From assembly GCA_020353135.1 (NCBI GenBank), contig CP070688.1, positions 3,178,845 through 3,192,185 on the forward strand: a stretch of DNA of 13,341 nucleotides, in the 5' to 3' direction. The translations under genes were made by a program, and so were the position numbers. Shown piece after piece: positions 6,323 to 13,341 of this stretch. The notes beneath the pieces were generated by a model. That model was not told where the DNA came from, did not search any database, and saw nothing but the letters and a program-made list of their open reading frames with translations. Each line of letters opens with the position of its first letter. The first letter of the stretch is position 1. The DNA is from Chloroflexota bacterium (lineage in GTDB: Bacteria; Chloroflexota; Anaerolineae; Promineifilales; Promineifilaceae).

Positions 6323-8350
6323 ATGGGCAAGCGAACACAGTTCGTCATCTTGATTCTCATCTTGCTGATTGCCGCATTTCTGCGTCTTTCGAGCGTGGAT
6401 TGGGACGAGTACAACAACTATCATCCCGACGAGCGTTACATAGCCTGGGTGGCAACAAGCATCGAATGGCCGGAAGAATGGCAAACAGCCTTTCAGCCCG
6501 AAGAATCCACCTTTAACCCATTTTACTGGCCGCCGGGAGCGAGTAGCGAAGGCCTGGTGTTAGAGCAAGATGAGCCGCGTCGTTTCGCATATGGTCACCT
6601 GCCGCTTTACTTGGGCGTTGCCGCGACCCGTCTGGCAGAGGGGATAGGCCCACTATTGACAACACGTCTTCCAGAAGCTTGGCTGCTAACAAGCGACATT
6701 CTCAACGGCGCCGGCCAGATTGAATTCCGCCACCTGACGGCTGTCGGCCGGGTCCTCACAGCCTTGTTTGATTTGGCCACCGTAAGCTTGGTCTTCTTAT
6801 TGGGGAAATGGCTGTTCAGTCCATCCGTCGGTCTGCTGGCGGCCGCCTTGTTGGCCGTCAACGTGATGCACATTCAACTGGCCCACTTTTTTACGGTTGA
6901 TCCATATCTTACCCTCTTCGTCGTAGTCACCATAGTTCTGCTCGTAGCCGCTACGCGCGGCAATTCAGACCGCAATTGGCGCACCGGCGCAATTCTTCTG
7001 GCTGGAGCAACCATTGGCCTGGCGGTCGGGTCGAAGTTTGGCGGGACGCTATTGGTCCTGCCTCTGGCGGTCGCGGTAGCCCTTCAGGTCCAATGGTCTA
7101 CCGGCCGGCGCGTTGCCATGTTGGCGGCGGCCGTCGCCATTGGCCTGTTCGTGTTCGCGCTGACTAATCCATTTGCGATCTTGGATGTCTCATGCGAGAG
7201 CGGCGCCGCGCTGCACATCGGCCCAGTCAAGGTGCCGGAGCAGTTACAGAACTCATGCTATCTGCAGAACATTGTCAGTCAGGGAACGATGGTCCGGGGT
7301 ACGCGGGACGTGCCCTATGTGCGACAATACGCTGGAACGACGCCTTATCTCTATTTCGTCGAAATGCAGGTTCGTTGGGGAATGGGGCCATTATTAGGTC
7401 TGGTTTCATTTGCCGGCCTCGTCTGGGCGGTTTGGCGGGCGTTGCGACTCGCCGTGTCCTGGTGGCGCGCCGGTCGCTCTACGGTGACTATGCTGGAGTC
7501 TTACCAGTTGGGGCAGGAACGGTTCCCGTTTACCCAGGGTGAGCTGGTAGTACTGCTCTGGACCGTGCCCTTCTTCTTGACGACAGGGGCCCTGGCCGTA
7601 AAGTTCATGCGTTACTTGCAGCCTCTGACGCCGTTCCTAATGTTATATTCTGCGGCAATGATTCTCAGCATCAGGATTAAGACTGTGCGTCGCGTGAGCG
7701 CCGCGTTATTATTGATCGTGACAGGACTTTATGCTCTGGCGTTCTTGAATATGTACCGCCAGCCCCATCCCTGGGTGGCGGCTTCCAAATGGCTGTATGA
7801 CCAGGCTGCGCCGGGCTCTTTGATTCTTAGCGAGATGTGGGACGATCGCTTGCCCGACAATCTGACCGTTGACGGACAGGATTTGCGACGTGGGATTTTT
7901 CAACTGGGAGATGTCAACTGGCTTTCTGGAACCGAGTCGCACGACAGCCTGGAGAAGCTGAACTGGAATCTGGCTTTGGTAGCCGAAAGCGATTATCTCG
8001 CGCTGGCTTCCAACCGTAACTATGGCGTTATTCCGAGGCTGCCCGAGCGATATCCGTTGTCTAGCCAATTCTATCGGCTCTTGTTTGATGGCCAGCTCGG
8101 ATTCGAGGTAGCCTACGTCGGCACTCGAATGCCAAACCTGCTAGGTTTGCATCTAACCCCAGATTCTTTTAGGTGGCCGGATCTCGGCGCACCGATTGAA
8201 GTTGAGCAGTATCTGGCCGAGCAATCTGGGCTGGCAATGGGAAGATTTGACGAAAGTTTTACCGTCTACGATCAGCCGTTGGTGATTATCTTTAGAAATA
8301 CCGGGCGCCTGTCGGCAGAGCAATTGAGTGAGCGATTTCAGGTCCAGTAG
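6323..8350 (+). CDS. GT-C fold membrane glycosyltransferase (PMT/ArnT-like)
   Basis: A 675-residue integral membrane protein of the PMT_2/ArnT type, which moves a sugar from a polyprenyl-phosphate carrier to an acceptor on the outer face of the membrane. After the first helix (8-22) the external loop carries HPDERY (34-39), the acidic Asp36-Glu37 pair typical of catalytic sites in GT-C enzymes. About ten further hydrophobic helices follow up to about residue 475, including GRVLTALFDLATVSLVFLLG and GLLAAALLAVN. The C-terminal 190 residues (from about HPWVAASKWLYDQAAPGS) are soluble and probably external, as in other family members. Sugar and acceptor cannot be told from sequence. The start ATG has only a weak AGAAG upstream. 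It is separated from L25 by a terminator and is followed after 33 bases by the next membrane gene, suggesting an operon; I found no convincing promoter in 6281-6322. Confidence 0.85.
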   Translation: MGKRTQFVILILILLIAAFLRLSSVDWDEYNNYHPDERYIAWVATSIEWPEEWQTAFQPEESTFNPFYWPPGASSEGLVLEQDEPRRFAYGHLPLYLGVAATRLAEGIGPLLTTRLPEAWLLTSDILNGAGQIEFRHLTAVGRVLTALFDLATVSLVFLLGKWLFSPSVGLLAAALLAVNVMHIQLAHFFTVDPYLTLFVVVTIVLLVAATRGNSDRNWRTGAILLAGATIGLAVGSKFGGTLLVLPLAVAVALQVQWSTGRRVAMLAAAVAIGLFVFALTNPFAILDVSCESGAALHIGPVKVPEQLQNSCYLQNIVSQGTMVRGTRDVPYVRQYAGTTPYLYFVEMQVRWGMGPLLGLVSFAGLVWAVWRALRLAVSWWRAGRSTVTMLESYQLGQERFPFTQGELVVLLWTVPFFLTTGALAVKFMRYLQPLTPFLMLYSAAMILSIRIKTVRRVSAALLLIVTGLYALAFLNMYRQPHPWVAASKWLYDQAAPGSLILSEMWDDRLPDNLTVDGQDLRRGIFQLGDVNWLSGTESHDSLEKLNWNLALVAESDYLALASNRNYGVIPRLPERYPLSSQFYRLLFDGQLGFEVAYVGTRMPNLLGLHLTPDSFRWPDLGAPIEVEQYLAEQSGLAMGRFDESFTVYDQPLVIIFRNTGRLSAEQLSERFQVQ

Positions 8351-8383
8351 CTGCTAACCGGTTATTATGGGTCGCACGAGCAA

Positions 8384-9985
8384 ATGCCTGAAACAAGTAG
8401 CAGCATGACTCCGGGGACGGCAAGTGCGCCGCGCGCCTCGCTATATCTGACTGTCTTCGTTGCAGGAATGGCCACACTGGCCGTCGAGTTCACCATCAGC
8501 CGGATGCTGCAGACGGTGTTTGGCACCTCCAATATCGTATGGGCCAATGTCATTGGCCTGGTGCTTCTCTTTCTTACCCTGGGTTACTTCCTCGGCGGAA
8601 GATTGGCCGACCGCCATCCGCAACCAACACCTTTCTATTGGCTGGTGACCGTCGCTGGGTTCTGCTGCGTCTTTTTTCTACTGTTAACCAGCGTCGTGCT
8701 GCGCCAGGTGGCATCGGCCCTGGCAGCGGTGAATGTGGGCGCGGTCCTGAGCTCATTGATCGTTGTCTTTCTGTCGCTTGCCGTGCCCATCACGCTGTTG
8801 GGCTGCATTTCGCCCTTTGCGATTCGGCTTGGCGTACGGGATGTTAGCGAGGCCGGCCGGATCAGCGGCCGGATCTACGCTGTATCGACTTGGGGCAGCC
8901 TATTGGGCACCTATCTTCCGGTATTGATCGTCATTCCCCAGGCGGGTACGCGAGCGGCCGCGGTGCTGTTCGGCGTGGCCTTGCTCCTGGTAGGCCTTGT
9001 CGGTTTATGGCGGGCGAGCCGTCGTCCGCCGTACGCCTCGTTGCTGTTTCCGATTGTCCTGATCCCATTTACCCTGCTTTGGACCCAGGGTGGCATTAAG
9101 GCGTATCCTGATCAGATCCACGAACAGGAGTCGGCCTACAATTACGTGCAGGTCGTGCGCCGGGACGACTGCAACTACCTGCTCCTCAACGAAGGGCAAG
9201 CGTATCACTCGTTCTACTGCGATGGCGGGCGCGTACCGCGCATCTCTGTCTGGAGCATCATGTTGGCGGCCCCATTCTTCAATTCGCCGTCGACCCCACT
9301 GAAACTAGAGAACATGGCCGTGGTCGGCCTGGCCGCGGGCACCATCCCAAAGCAATTTTCGGAAGTTTTTGGACCAATTCCTATCGACGGCATCGAATTG
9401 GATCCGGCGATCGTGGACGCGGGTCGAGAATACTTCGAGTTAAACGAGCCCAATATCAATGTTATCCTCGGCGATGGCCGGTACCAGCTTAACCAACTCG
9501 ATACGCGATATGATCTCATTACCCTGGACGCTTACAAGGTTCCCTATATACCCTGGCATTTAACGACCAGGGATTACTTCGCCGAGGTTGAGGCCCATCT
9601 GTCGGACAGCGGCATACTGGCCATCAACGTCGGCCGTGGTCCCACAGATCGCCGCCTGGTCGACGCGATTACCAGCACGTTGCTTACCGTCTTTTCGAGC
9701 GTTCATACGATAGACGTACCAGGGTCACTGAACACCATCTTGGTGGCTACAGTCCAGCCCACCGATAGCGCTAACCTGGCCGAATGGCTGGCGACGATTG
9801 AGGCCGAAGACAAGCCGCTGCTGCGCCAGGCGCTTGAAACGGCGCAGGCAAACCTAGTTCCAACCGTATCGGGAGATATCGTCTTCAGCGACGAACGGGC
9901 GCCCGTCGAGACGATCATCGATTCAATTGTCATCCGTTACTTGCTCGAAGAAGGGCCGGCCGGTCTACCGGGTTTGGGCGGTTGA
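8384..9985 (+). CDS. Membrane protein with spermidine-synthase-like methyltransferase-fold domain
   Basis: A 533-residue fusion. Residues about 18-235 contain roughly seven hydrophobic helices (GMATLAVEFTISRML, VIGLVLLFLTLGYFLGG), the pattern of membrane-anchored spermidine-synthase-like proteins. Residues about 245-500 form a Rossmann-type domain: ESAYNYVQV (249-257), GLAAGT (315-320) in the nucleotide loop, IELDP (337-341), GDGR (363-366) and LDAY (381-384) at the catalytic Asp position, followed by PWHLTT (390-395). True aminopropyltransferases carry a GGGDG-type loop; here it is degenerate, so polyamine synthesis is doubtful and another SAM-type ligand or a changed role is possible. It starts 33 bases after the glycosyltransferase and its stop lies 65 bases before the Lit start. 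The start ATG has only a weak upstream site; an ATG at 8405 is an alternative. Confidence 0.8.
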   Translation: MPETSSSMTPGTASAPRASLYLTVFVAGMATLAVEFTISRMLQTVFGTSNIVWANVIGLVLLFLTLGYFLGGRLADRHPQPTPFYWLVTVAGFCCVFFLLLTSVVLRQVASALAAVNVGAVLSSLIVVFLSLAVPITLLGCISPFAIRLGVRDVSEAGRISGRIYAVSTWGSLLGTYLPVLIVIPQAGTRAAAVLFGVALLLVGLVGLWRASRRPPYASLLFPIVLIPFTLLWTQGGIKAYPDQIHEQESAYNYVQVVRRDDCNYLLLNEGQAYHSFYCDGGRVPRISVWSIMLAAPFFNSPSTPLKLENMAVVGLAAGTIPKQFSEVFGPIPIDGIELDPAIVDAGREYFELNEPNINVILGDGRYQLNQLDTRYDLITLDAYKVPYIPWHLTTRDYFAEVEAHLSDSGILAINVGRGPTDRRLVDAITSTLLTVFSSVHTIDVPGSLNTILVATVQPTDSANLAEWLATIEAEDKPLLRQALETAQANLVPTVSGDIVFSDERAPVETIIDSIVIRYLLEEGPAGLPGLGG

Positions 9986-10039
9986 CATGCCTATTCTTGA
10001 TCACGCCAACAGGCGCCGCCAACCAACATCATGCGTCAT

Positions 10040-10050
10040 GGAGGAGTAGT
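10040..10050 (+). promoter_or_regulatory. Ribosome-binding site that sets the Lit start at TTG
   Basis: GGAGGAG at 10040-10046 followed by TAGT places a strong Shine-Dalgarno sequence just before TTG at 10051. An upstream in-frame TTG at 9982, overlapping the previous stop codon, has no such site and would give a polar, non-conserved extension of 23 residues. Confidence 0.8.
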
Positions 10051-10746
10051 TTGAAGAACATCAACTGGGCCAAAGTAGTGCGCTGGCTTGTCGTCCTGGC
10101 CATGCCATTCTTGTTAACCCTGGGTACCTTGCGTTTGATCATTGTCTGGAACTCACCCAGCTACCCGAGTTTCGAGTACGGCCGCATCGCGCCAGATCGT
10201 TATGGCTTTACAGATGAGGAACGCTTGGAATTGGCAGAAGCCACATTGGGTTATTTGCGCAGTTCTGAACCCGCGGATGAGGCTATCCGACTGCTCGAAG
10301 AGTTGCGGCTACCTGGCGGCGACCAGCCACTCTATAACGAACGGGAGATTGGTCACATGCTAGATGTCAAGGAGTTGACTGACCTCTTTAGCCGGTTGAT
10401 CTGGGTGGGGGCTATCGTCGTGATCGGAGGCTTGTTATATCTCCTATTGAAAGGGGAGAGGCGCAAAGAAGGCTACCGGGCGCTTATGCAGGGCGGTTTG
10501 TTCACCACCGGGTCTTTACTAGTCGTAATTGTGCTGATCGGCCTTTCTTGGAACTTCGTCTTCACCCAATTCCATGAGATCTTATTCCCGCCGGATACCT
10601 GGACCTTTCACTATTCCGATTCCTTAATCCGCTTGTTTCCGGAGAGATTCTGGTTTGACTTCGGGCTGCTATGGACGGGCGCTGTGTTTCTGGAAGGCAT
10701 CGTTCTGGCCATCCTGGGCTATTGGCTGCTCAGGCGGTCCGGTTGA
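10051..10746 (+). CDS. lit: Lipoprotein intramolecular transacylase (Lit), DUF1461/TIGR01906 family
   Basis: A 231-residue membrane protein with four helices (about 9-31, 115-133, 150-170, 205-227) and an external loop between the first two. Lit enzymes move an acyl chain within the diacylglyceryl group of a lipoprotein onto its N-terminal Cys, giving the lyso form; this is known from Firmicutes. Family hallmarks are clear: YNEREIGHMLDVKEL (95-109) with His102, FTQFHEILFPPDTW (171-184) with His175, and RLFPERFWFD (194-203). Two conserved His residues on the outer side are the catalytic candidates. The start is TTG at 10051, chosen for its strong ribosome-binding site. It ends 11 bases from the end of the convergent M23 lipoprotein gene. 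Family assignment is strong; activity in this organism is inferred from the family. Confidence 0.88.
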   Translation: MKNINWAKVVRWLVVLAMPFLLTLGTLRLIIVWNSPSYPSFEYGRIAPDRYGFTDEERLELAEATLGYLRSSEPADEAIRLLEELRLPGGDQPLYNEREIGHMLDVKELTDLFSRLIWVGAIVVIGGLLYLLLKGERRKEGYRALMQGGLFTTGSLLVVIVLIGLSWNFVFTQFHEILFPPDTWTFHYSDSLIRLFPERFWFDFGLLWTGAVFLEGIVLAILGYWLLRRSG

Positions 10747-10757
10747 TCACGTCCGCT

Positions 10758-11912
10758 TTACCGATTCTCCAACACAATCTCGACGAAACTTGTTTGGTAG
10801 GGATGGACCCAGAATTCAATTTCAATCTCGTCGTCCCCGGTGCCGGCCGTTAGCTTGTAATAGCCGGCATGTACGTCATCAAGGGCGAAATTCTCGTCCC
10901 ACGCATCATCCGGGTTCACGCTGTCGTCGGCATAGCTGGTCGTCGCCGCGTAGGGTGATGGGGCGTCAATGCGACGAAGGCTAATCGGGACGTTGCGGGC
11001 TGGCGTACCATTGGGATGGGTAACGCGGCCGGCGACGACAGCCCGATCGGGGAAGGGATAGAGCCACAATAATGGATTTCGCGTGCTCCCGTAGTCGTTG
11101 CCGCCGACCCGAACTTCGAAATGCAAGTGAGCGCCATCGGCGACTCCGCTCGCTCCGGATAGGGCGATAGTGTCCAAGGCATTGACTCTATCTCCAACCT
11201 GTACCAGGATTTGAGACAGGTGTCCGTAGAGGCTATAAACGGGCCGGCCTTCTAGTCCAGTGTCATGCTGAATCACTACGACGTTGCCGTAGAAGTTGTT
11301 GCTGGCGCCTAGCGGTTCGTCGTCGTCCCGGCCGGCGGTTACGACCGTACCGCTGGCGGCGGCCATTACGACGGTGCCGGCCGGGACGTTGAACTCCACG
11401 CCGTGATGGGCCCGCAACTCTCCGCCGCGGGTGCTGCCGTACGGATAAGCTTTGTCGGTCCAGACCGTTGATCCCTCCGGCACAGGCCTGCGCAGCCAAT
11501 AGTGTTCCCAGTCAGGCGTCTTCGGCAAAGCTGGCGGCGTAAAGGTGGGCAAAGGTGTCTCGGTTGGCGGGGGAACGGTGGCCTGCTCGGCCGCGACAGT
11601 CGCTTCTTGGGTGATTCGCGCCTGGGCGCTGGCAGTCGCGGTTTGGGCTAGTTCACCCTCGCTGAGCGGGCTGAAAGAGCTTCTTTCCGCAGAGACGGAT
11701 ACGGTCACGATAACGGGCGGCGGGGGCGGCAGTGTTGACGGCGCCTGACTTGAGACGGTCGTCGGAGCGAGGCTGACCACGGGCGCGCCCGAGTTGGGTT
11801 GGCAGCCGACTAGTAAACCAAACAACACACCTGTCAGGACCAGAAGAGCCTGGTTTGGTGTTGGCAAGAGGCATTTATAGCGGCCCCAGACGTCGTTTCG
11901 TCGTGACGCCAA
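10758..11912 (-). CDS. M23 family peptidase lipoprotein (LytM/DUF-like)
   Basis: A 384-residue envelope metallopeptidase-type protein. The lipobox LLVGC has Cys37 after a hydrophobic segment (22-36). A long Pro/Thr/Ala-rich linker (about 40-130) precedes the M23 domain (about 160-280): HHGVE (169-173), YSLYGHLS (226-233) with His231, and AHLHFE (261-266) with His262 and His264. The first motif in M23 enzymes is normally HxGxD; here the metal-ligand Asp is Glu173, so zinc may still bind. A C-terminal beta domain (about 288-384, VVAGRVTHPNGTPARNVPI onward) resembles carboxypeptidase-regulatory-like folds. The predicted role is peptidoglycan cleavage or binding outside the membrane. The TTG start directly follows the TAG of ftcD, with GAGGGGG (plus-strand 11920-11926) seven bases upstream, implying translational coupling. 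Confidence 0.88.
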   Translation of the reverse strand: MASRRNDVWGRYKCLLPTPNQALLVLTGVLFGLLVGCQPNSGAPVVSLAPTTVSSQAPSTLPPPPPVIVTVSVSAERSSFSPLSEGELAQTATASAQARITQEATVAAEQATVPPPTETPLPTFTPPALPKTPDWEHYWLRRPVPEGSTVWTDKAYPYGSTRGGELRAHHGVEFNVPAGTVVMAAASGTVVTAGRDDDEPLGASNNFYGNVVVIQHDTGLEGRPVYSLYGHLSQILVQVGDRVNALDTIALSGASGVADGAHLHFEVRVGGNDYGSTRNPLLWLYPFPDRAVVAGRVTHPNGTPARNVPISLRRIDAPSPYAATTSYADDSVNPDDAWDENFALDDVHAGYYKLTAGTGDDEIEIEFWVHPYQTSFVEIVLENR

Positions 11913-13341
11913 CTAGAATCCCCCTCGATCGGCCGCAGCAGCAATGGCTTGGGCCGCCAGTCGTTCTGTTTCGGCTTCAAGCGTTGCCAGTTCTTCGTGC
12001 CAGGCTTGGGCCAGGGCCCGATTGCCCAGTCCGACGCCATTGATCTTCACGTTCATGGCGGCGACTTGAACGGCGGCCCGAGCCATGACGGCCGCCGCGG
12101 CCGCATCGGTGACGGCGTTGGCGTTGCCGATCGCCGTTATTGACACGGCGATCTCGGCCGCGTCCCGGCTTCGCCTAGCGACAGTCAATGGCACTTCTCC
12201 CGCCTGGCGAGTGGCCTCTTCAATTGCCAGCGCCTTATCTTCACCAGACAGGCTTTTGTCGCGCCAGGCAGTCATCAGTCGCTCAAAGGCGGCTGCATCT
12301 TGACTGATGGCGGCCGTCAATTCATGCCTCAGTCTCGCGGCTTGTTCGAGCAGACTCTCGATCTCGGCCTCAACCGAAACGTATTTCTTACGCCCATAGG
12401 TTAGATTGGCCACCATTTGCGATAGGGAAGCTGATAGCGCGCCGGCAAGCGCGGCCGAGGAACCTCCGCCAGGTGTGGGCGTCGCTGCGCCGGTAGCTTC
12501 CAGAAACGGGTAGGGCGTGTAGTCGTCGCTCATGGCGTCGGCCAGACGAATCTCCAGTACCTGATCGTCTTCCATGTCGTCGAGCTGGAAGTACCATTTG
12601 GCTGCCTCCAGGAACGCTTTTTGTGGCGCCAGGCCGATTAATTCTGCTTTGGTGATCGTCAGGCCATGGCGGGCGGCCTCTCTGCGCACCATTTCCTGGA
12701 CCGTGTGTATAGGGGTCTTGCTGAAGTCGGTCAGATTCATGCTTACTTGAGCCTGGCCTTCTACAAGGAAGCCCAGGGCTTGAACATGTCTCAAACCGCC
12801 GCCCGTGAAACGAACAGATTTGGCGATCTTATTGGCGATGGCCACGTCGTCGGTATTGAGATAGATGTTGTAGGCGATAAGAAATGGGCGCACGCCAATC
12901 ACTGTGGCGCCTGATTTTGTGGGGTGGGCGGGGCCGTAATCAGGTGCTCGTTCGGGGACGGTCGCTACTTCGTCACGCCACAGCTCATACTCGCCGCGCC
13001 GAATGGCGGACAGTCTCTTACGGTCTGGGCGGGTGGCTGCTTCGCCATAAAGGTAAACGGCGATGCCCAACTCTTCGCCCACTCTCTGACCAACTCTCCT
13101 GACCATCTCAACGCACTCTGCGATGGTCACGTTCTTCACCGGCACGAACGGGCAGACATCGGTTGCGCCAAGCCTGGGATGCTCGCCTTCATGCTGATCC
13201 AGATCGATGTGAACAGCGGCCCTGGCAATGGCCTGGAAAGCCGCTTCCTCCACGGCGTCAGGACTGCCGACAAAGGTGATGACGGATCGATGGTGATCAG
13301 GATCGGCACTGACATCCAATACGTGGGCGCCCGGCACCTGG
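11913..13341 (-). CDS. ftcD: Bifunctional glutamate formiminotransferase / formimidoyl-THF cyclodeaminase, N-terminus cut off by the window edge
   Basis: This enzyme transfers the formimino group from formiminoglutamate (histidine degradation) to tetrahydrofolate, then releases ammonia to give 5,10-methenyl-THF. The gene enters from the right edge; aligned by memory with human FTCD about 29 N-terminal residues are missing, so the GTG at 13337 is not the real start. Counting from that codon, residues 1-270 hold the transferase: DHHRSVITFVG (14-24), GEHPRLGATDVCPFVPV (51-67) whose His53 matches the catalytic His82 of the human enzyme, and VYLYGEAA (94-101). The cyclodeaminase follows (about 275-474) with TPTPGGGSSAALAGAL (286-301), MVANLTYGRKKY (308-319) and GNANAVTD (404-411), whose Asp411 is the likely catalytic acid. 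Its TAG stop abuts the start of the M23 gene. No histidine-degradation gene lies in the window. Confidence 0.95.
   Translation of the reverse strand, partial: QVPGAHVLDVSADPDHHRSVITFVGSPDAVEEAAFQAIARAAVHIDLDQHEGEHPRLGATDVCPFVPVKNVTIAECVEMVRRVGQRVGEELGIAVYLYGEAATRPDRKRLSAIRRGEYELWRDEVATVPERAPDYGPAHPTKSGATVIGVRPFLIAYNIYLNTDDVAIANKIAKSVRFTGGGLRHVQALGFLVEGQAQVSMNLTDFSKTPIHTVQEMVRREAARHGLTITKAELIGLAPQKAFLEAAKWYFQLDDMEDDQVLEIRLADAMSDDYTPYPFLEATGAATPTPGGGSSAALAGALSASLSQMVANLTYGRKKYVSVEAEIESLLEQAARLRHELTAAISQDAAAFERLMTAWRDKSLSGEDKALAIEEATRQAGEVPLTVARRSRDAAEIAVSITAIGNANAVTDAAAAAVMARAAVQVAAMNVKINGVGLGNRALAQAWHEELATLEAETERLAAQAIAAAADRGGF

Noticed and set aside
9214..9519. Minus-strand open frame of 101 codons
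   Set aside because: It runs antisense to the methyltransferase-fold domain, which carries clear conserved motifs, and has no features of its own.
9982..10050. Upstream TTG start for the Lit gene
   Set aside because: It overlaps the previous stop codon without a ribosome-binding site, while GGAGGAG stands just before the TTG at 10051.
10747..10757. Possible bidirectional terminator between the convergent lit and M23 genes
   Set aside because: Only 11 bases separate the stop codons and no hairpin with T tract is visible.
13335..13337. GTG as the start of the formiminotransferase gene
   Set aside because: The protein enters the family alignment about 29 residues in at this point and the frame stays open to the window edge, so the gene is truncated rather than short.

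Overview
The window reads as a piece of an environmental bacterial chromosome, most likely Chloroflexota (Anaerolineae/Caldilineae-like). This is inferred from protein character, not from a marker gene: large multi-membrane glycan proteins, membrane-anchored spermidine-synthase-like proteins, TolB-like lipoproteins, M23 lipoproteins and a Lit/DUF1461 protein occur together. It is densely coding with moderately high GC. I see no rRNA, tRNA, CRISPR array, insertion sequence or phage gene. The longest stretch without a gene is about 216 bases (5267-5482), and it carries clear regulatory structure.

Layout. From 1 to 5266 three genes lie on the minus strand, in transcription order: a DUF2267 protein (5266-4841), a lipoprotein with DUF348-like, G5-like and beta-propeller domains (4710-2974), and, 33 bases further on, a very large membrane protein whose end lies off the left edge (2940-1). 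That protein joins a signal anchor, a glycoside-hydrolase-like barrel, a beta-sandwich and an O-antigen ligase/Wzy-type polymerase domain. Between 5266 and 5483 is a divergent promoter region, then a structured leader, then ribosomal protein L25 (5483-6154) with a strong intrinsic terminator (6241-6280).

Next comes a plus-strand cluster of three membrane proteins: a GT-C (PMT/ArnT-type) glycosyltransferase (6323-8350), a membrane spermidine-synthase-like protein (8384-9985), and a lipoprotein intramolecular transacylase (Lit, DUF1461; 10051-10746). Facing it is a minus-strand pair, bifunctional formiminotransferase-cyclodeaminase (right edge to 11913, N-terminus cut off) followed without a gap by an M23 peptidase lipoprotein (11912-10758).

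Taken together, most genes concern the cell envelope: glycan polymerisation or transfer, lipoproteins, and a lipoprotein-modifying enzyme. L25 (translation) and FtcD (histidine degradation and one-carbon metabolism) are housekeeping. The points most worth a second look are the hydrolase-like/Wzy fusion with an apparently missing catalytic nucleophile, the L25 leader with mutually exclusive hairpins, the divergent promoter whose two -35 boxes form an inverted repeat, and Lit encoded beside two lipoprotein genes.
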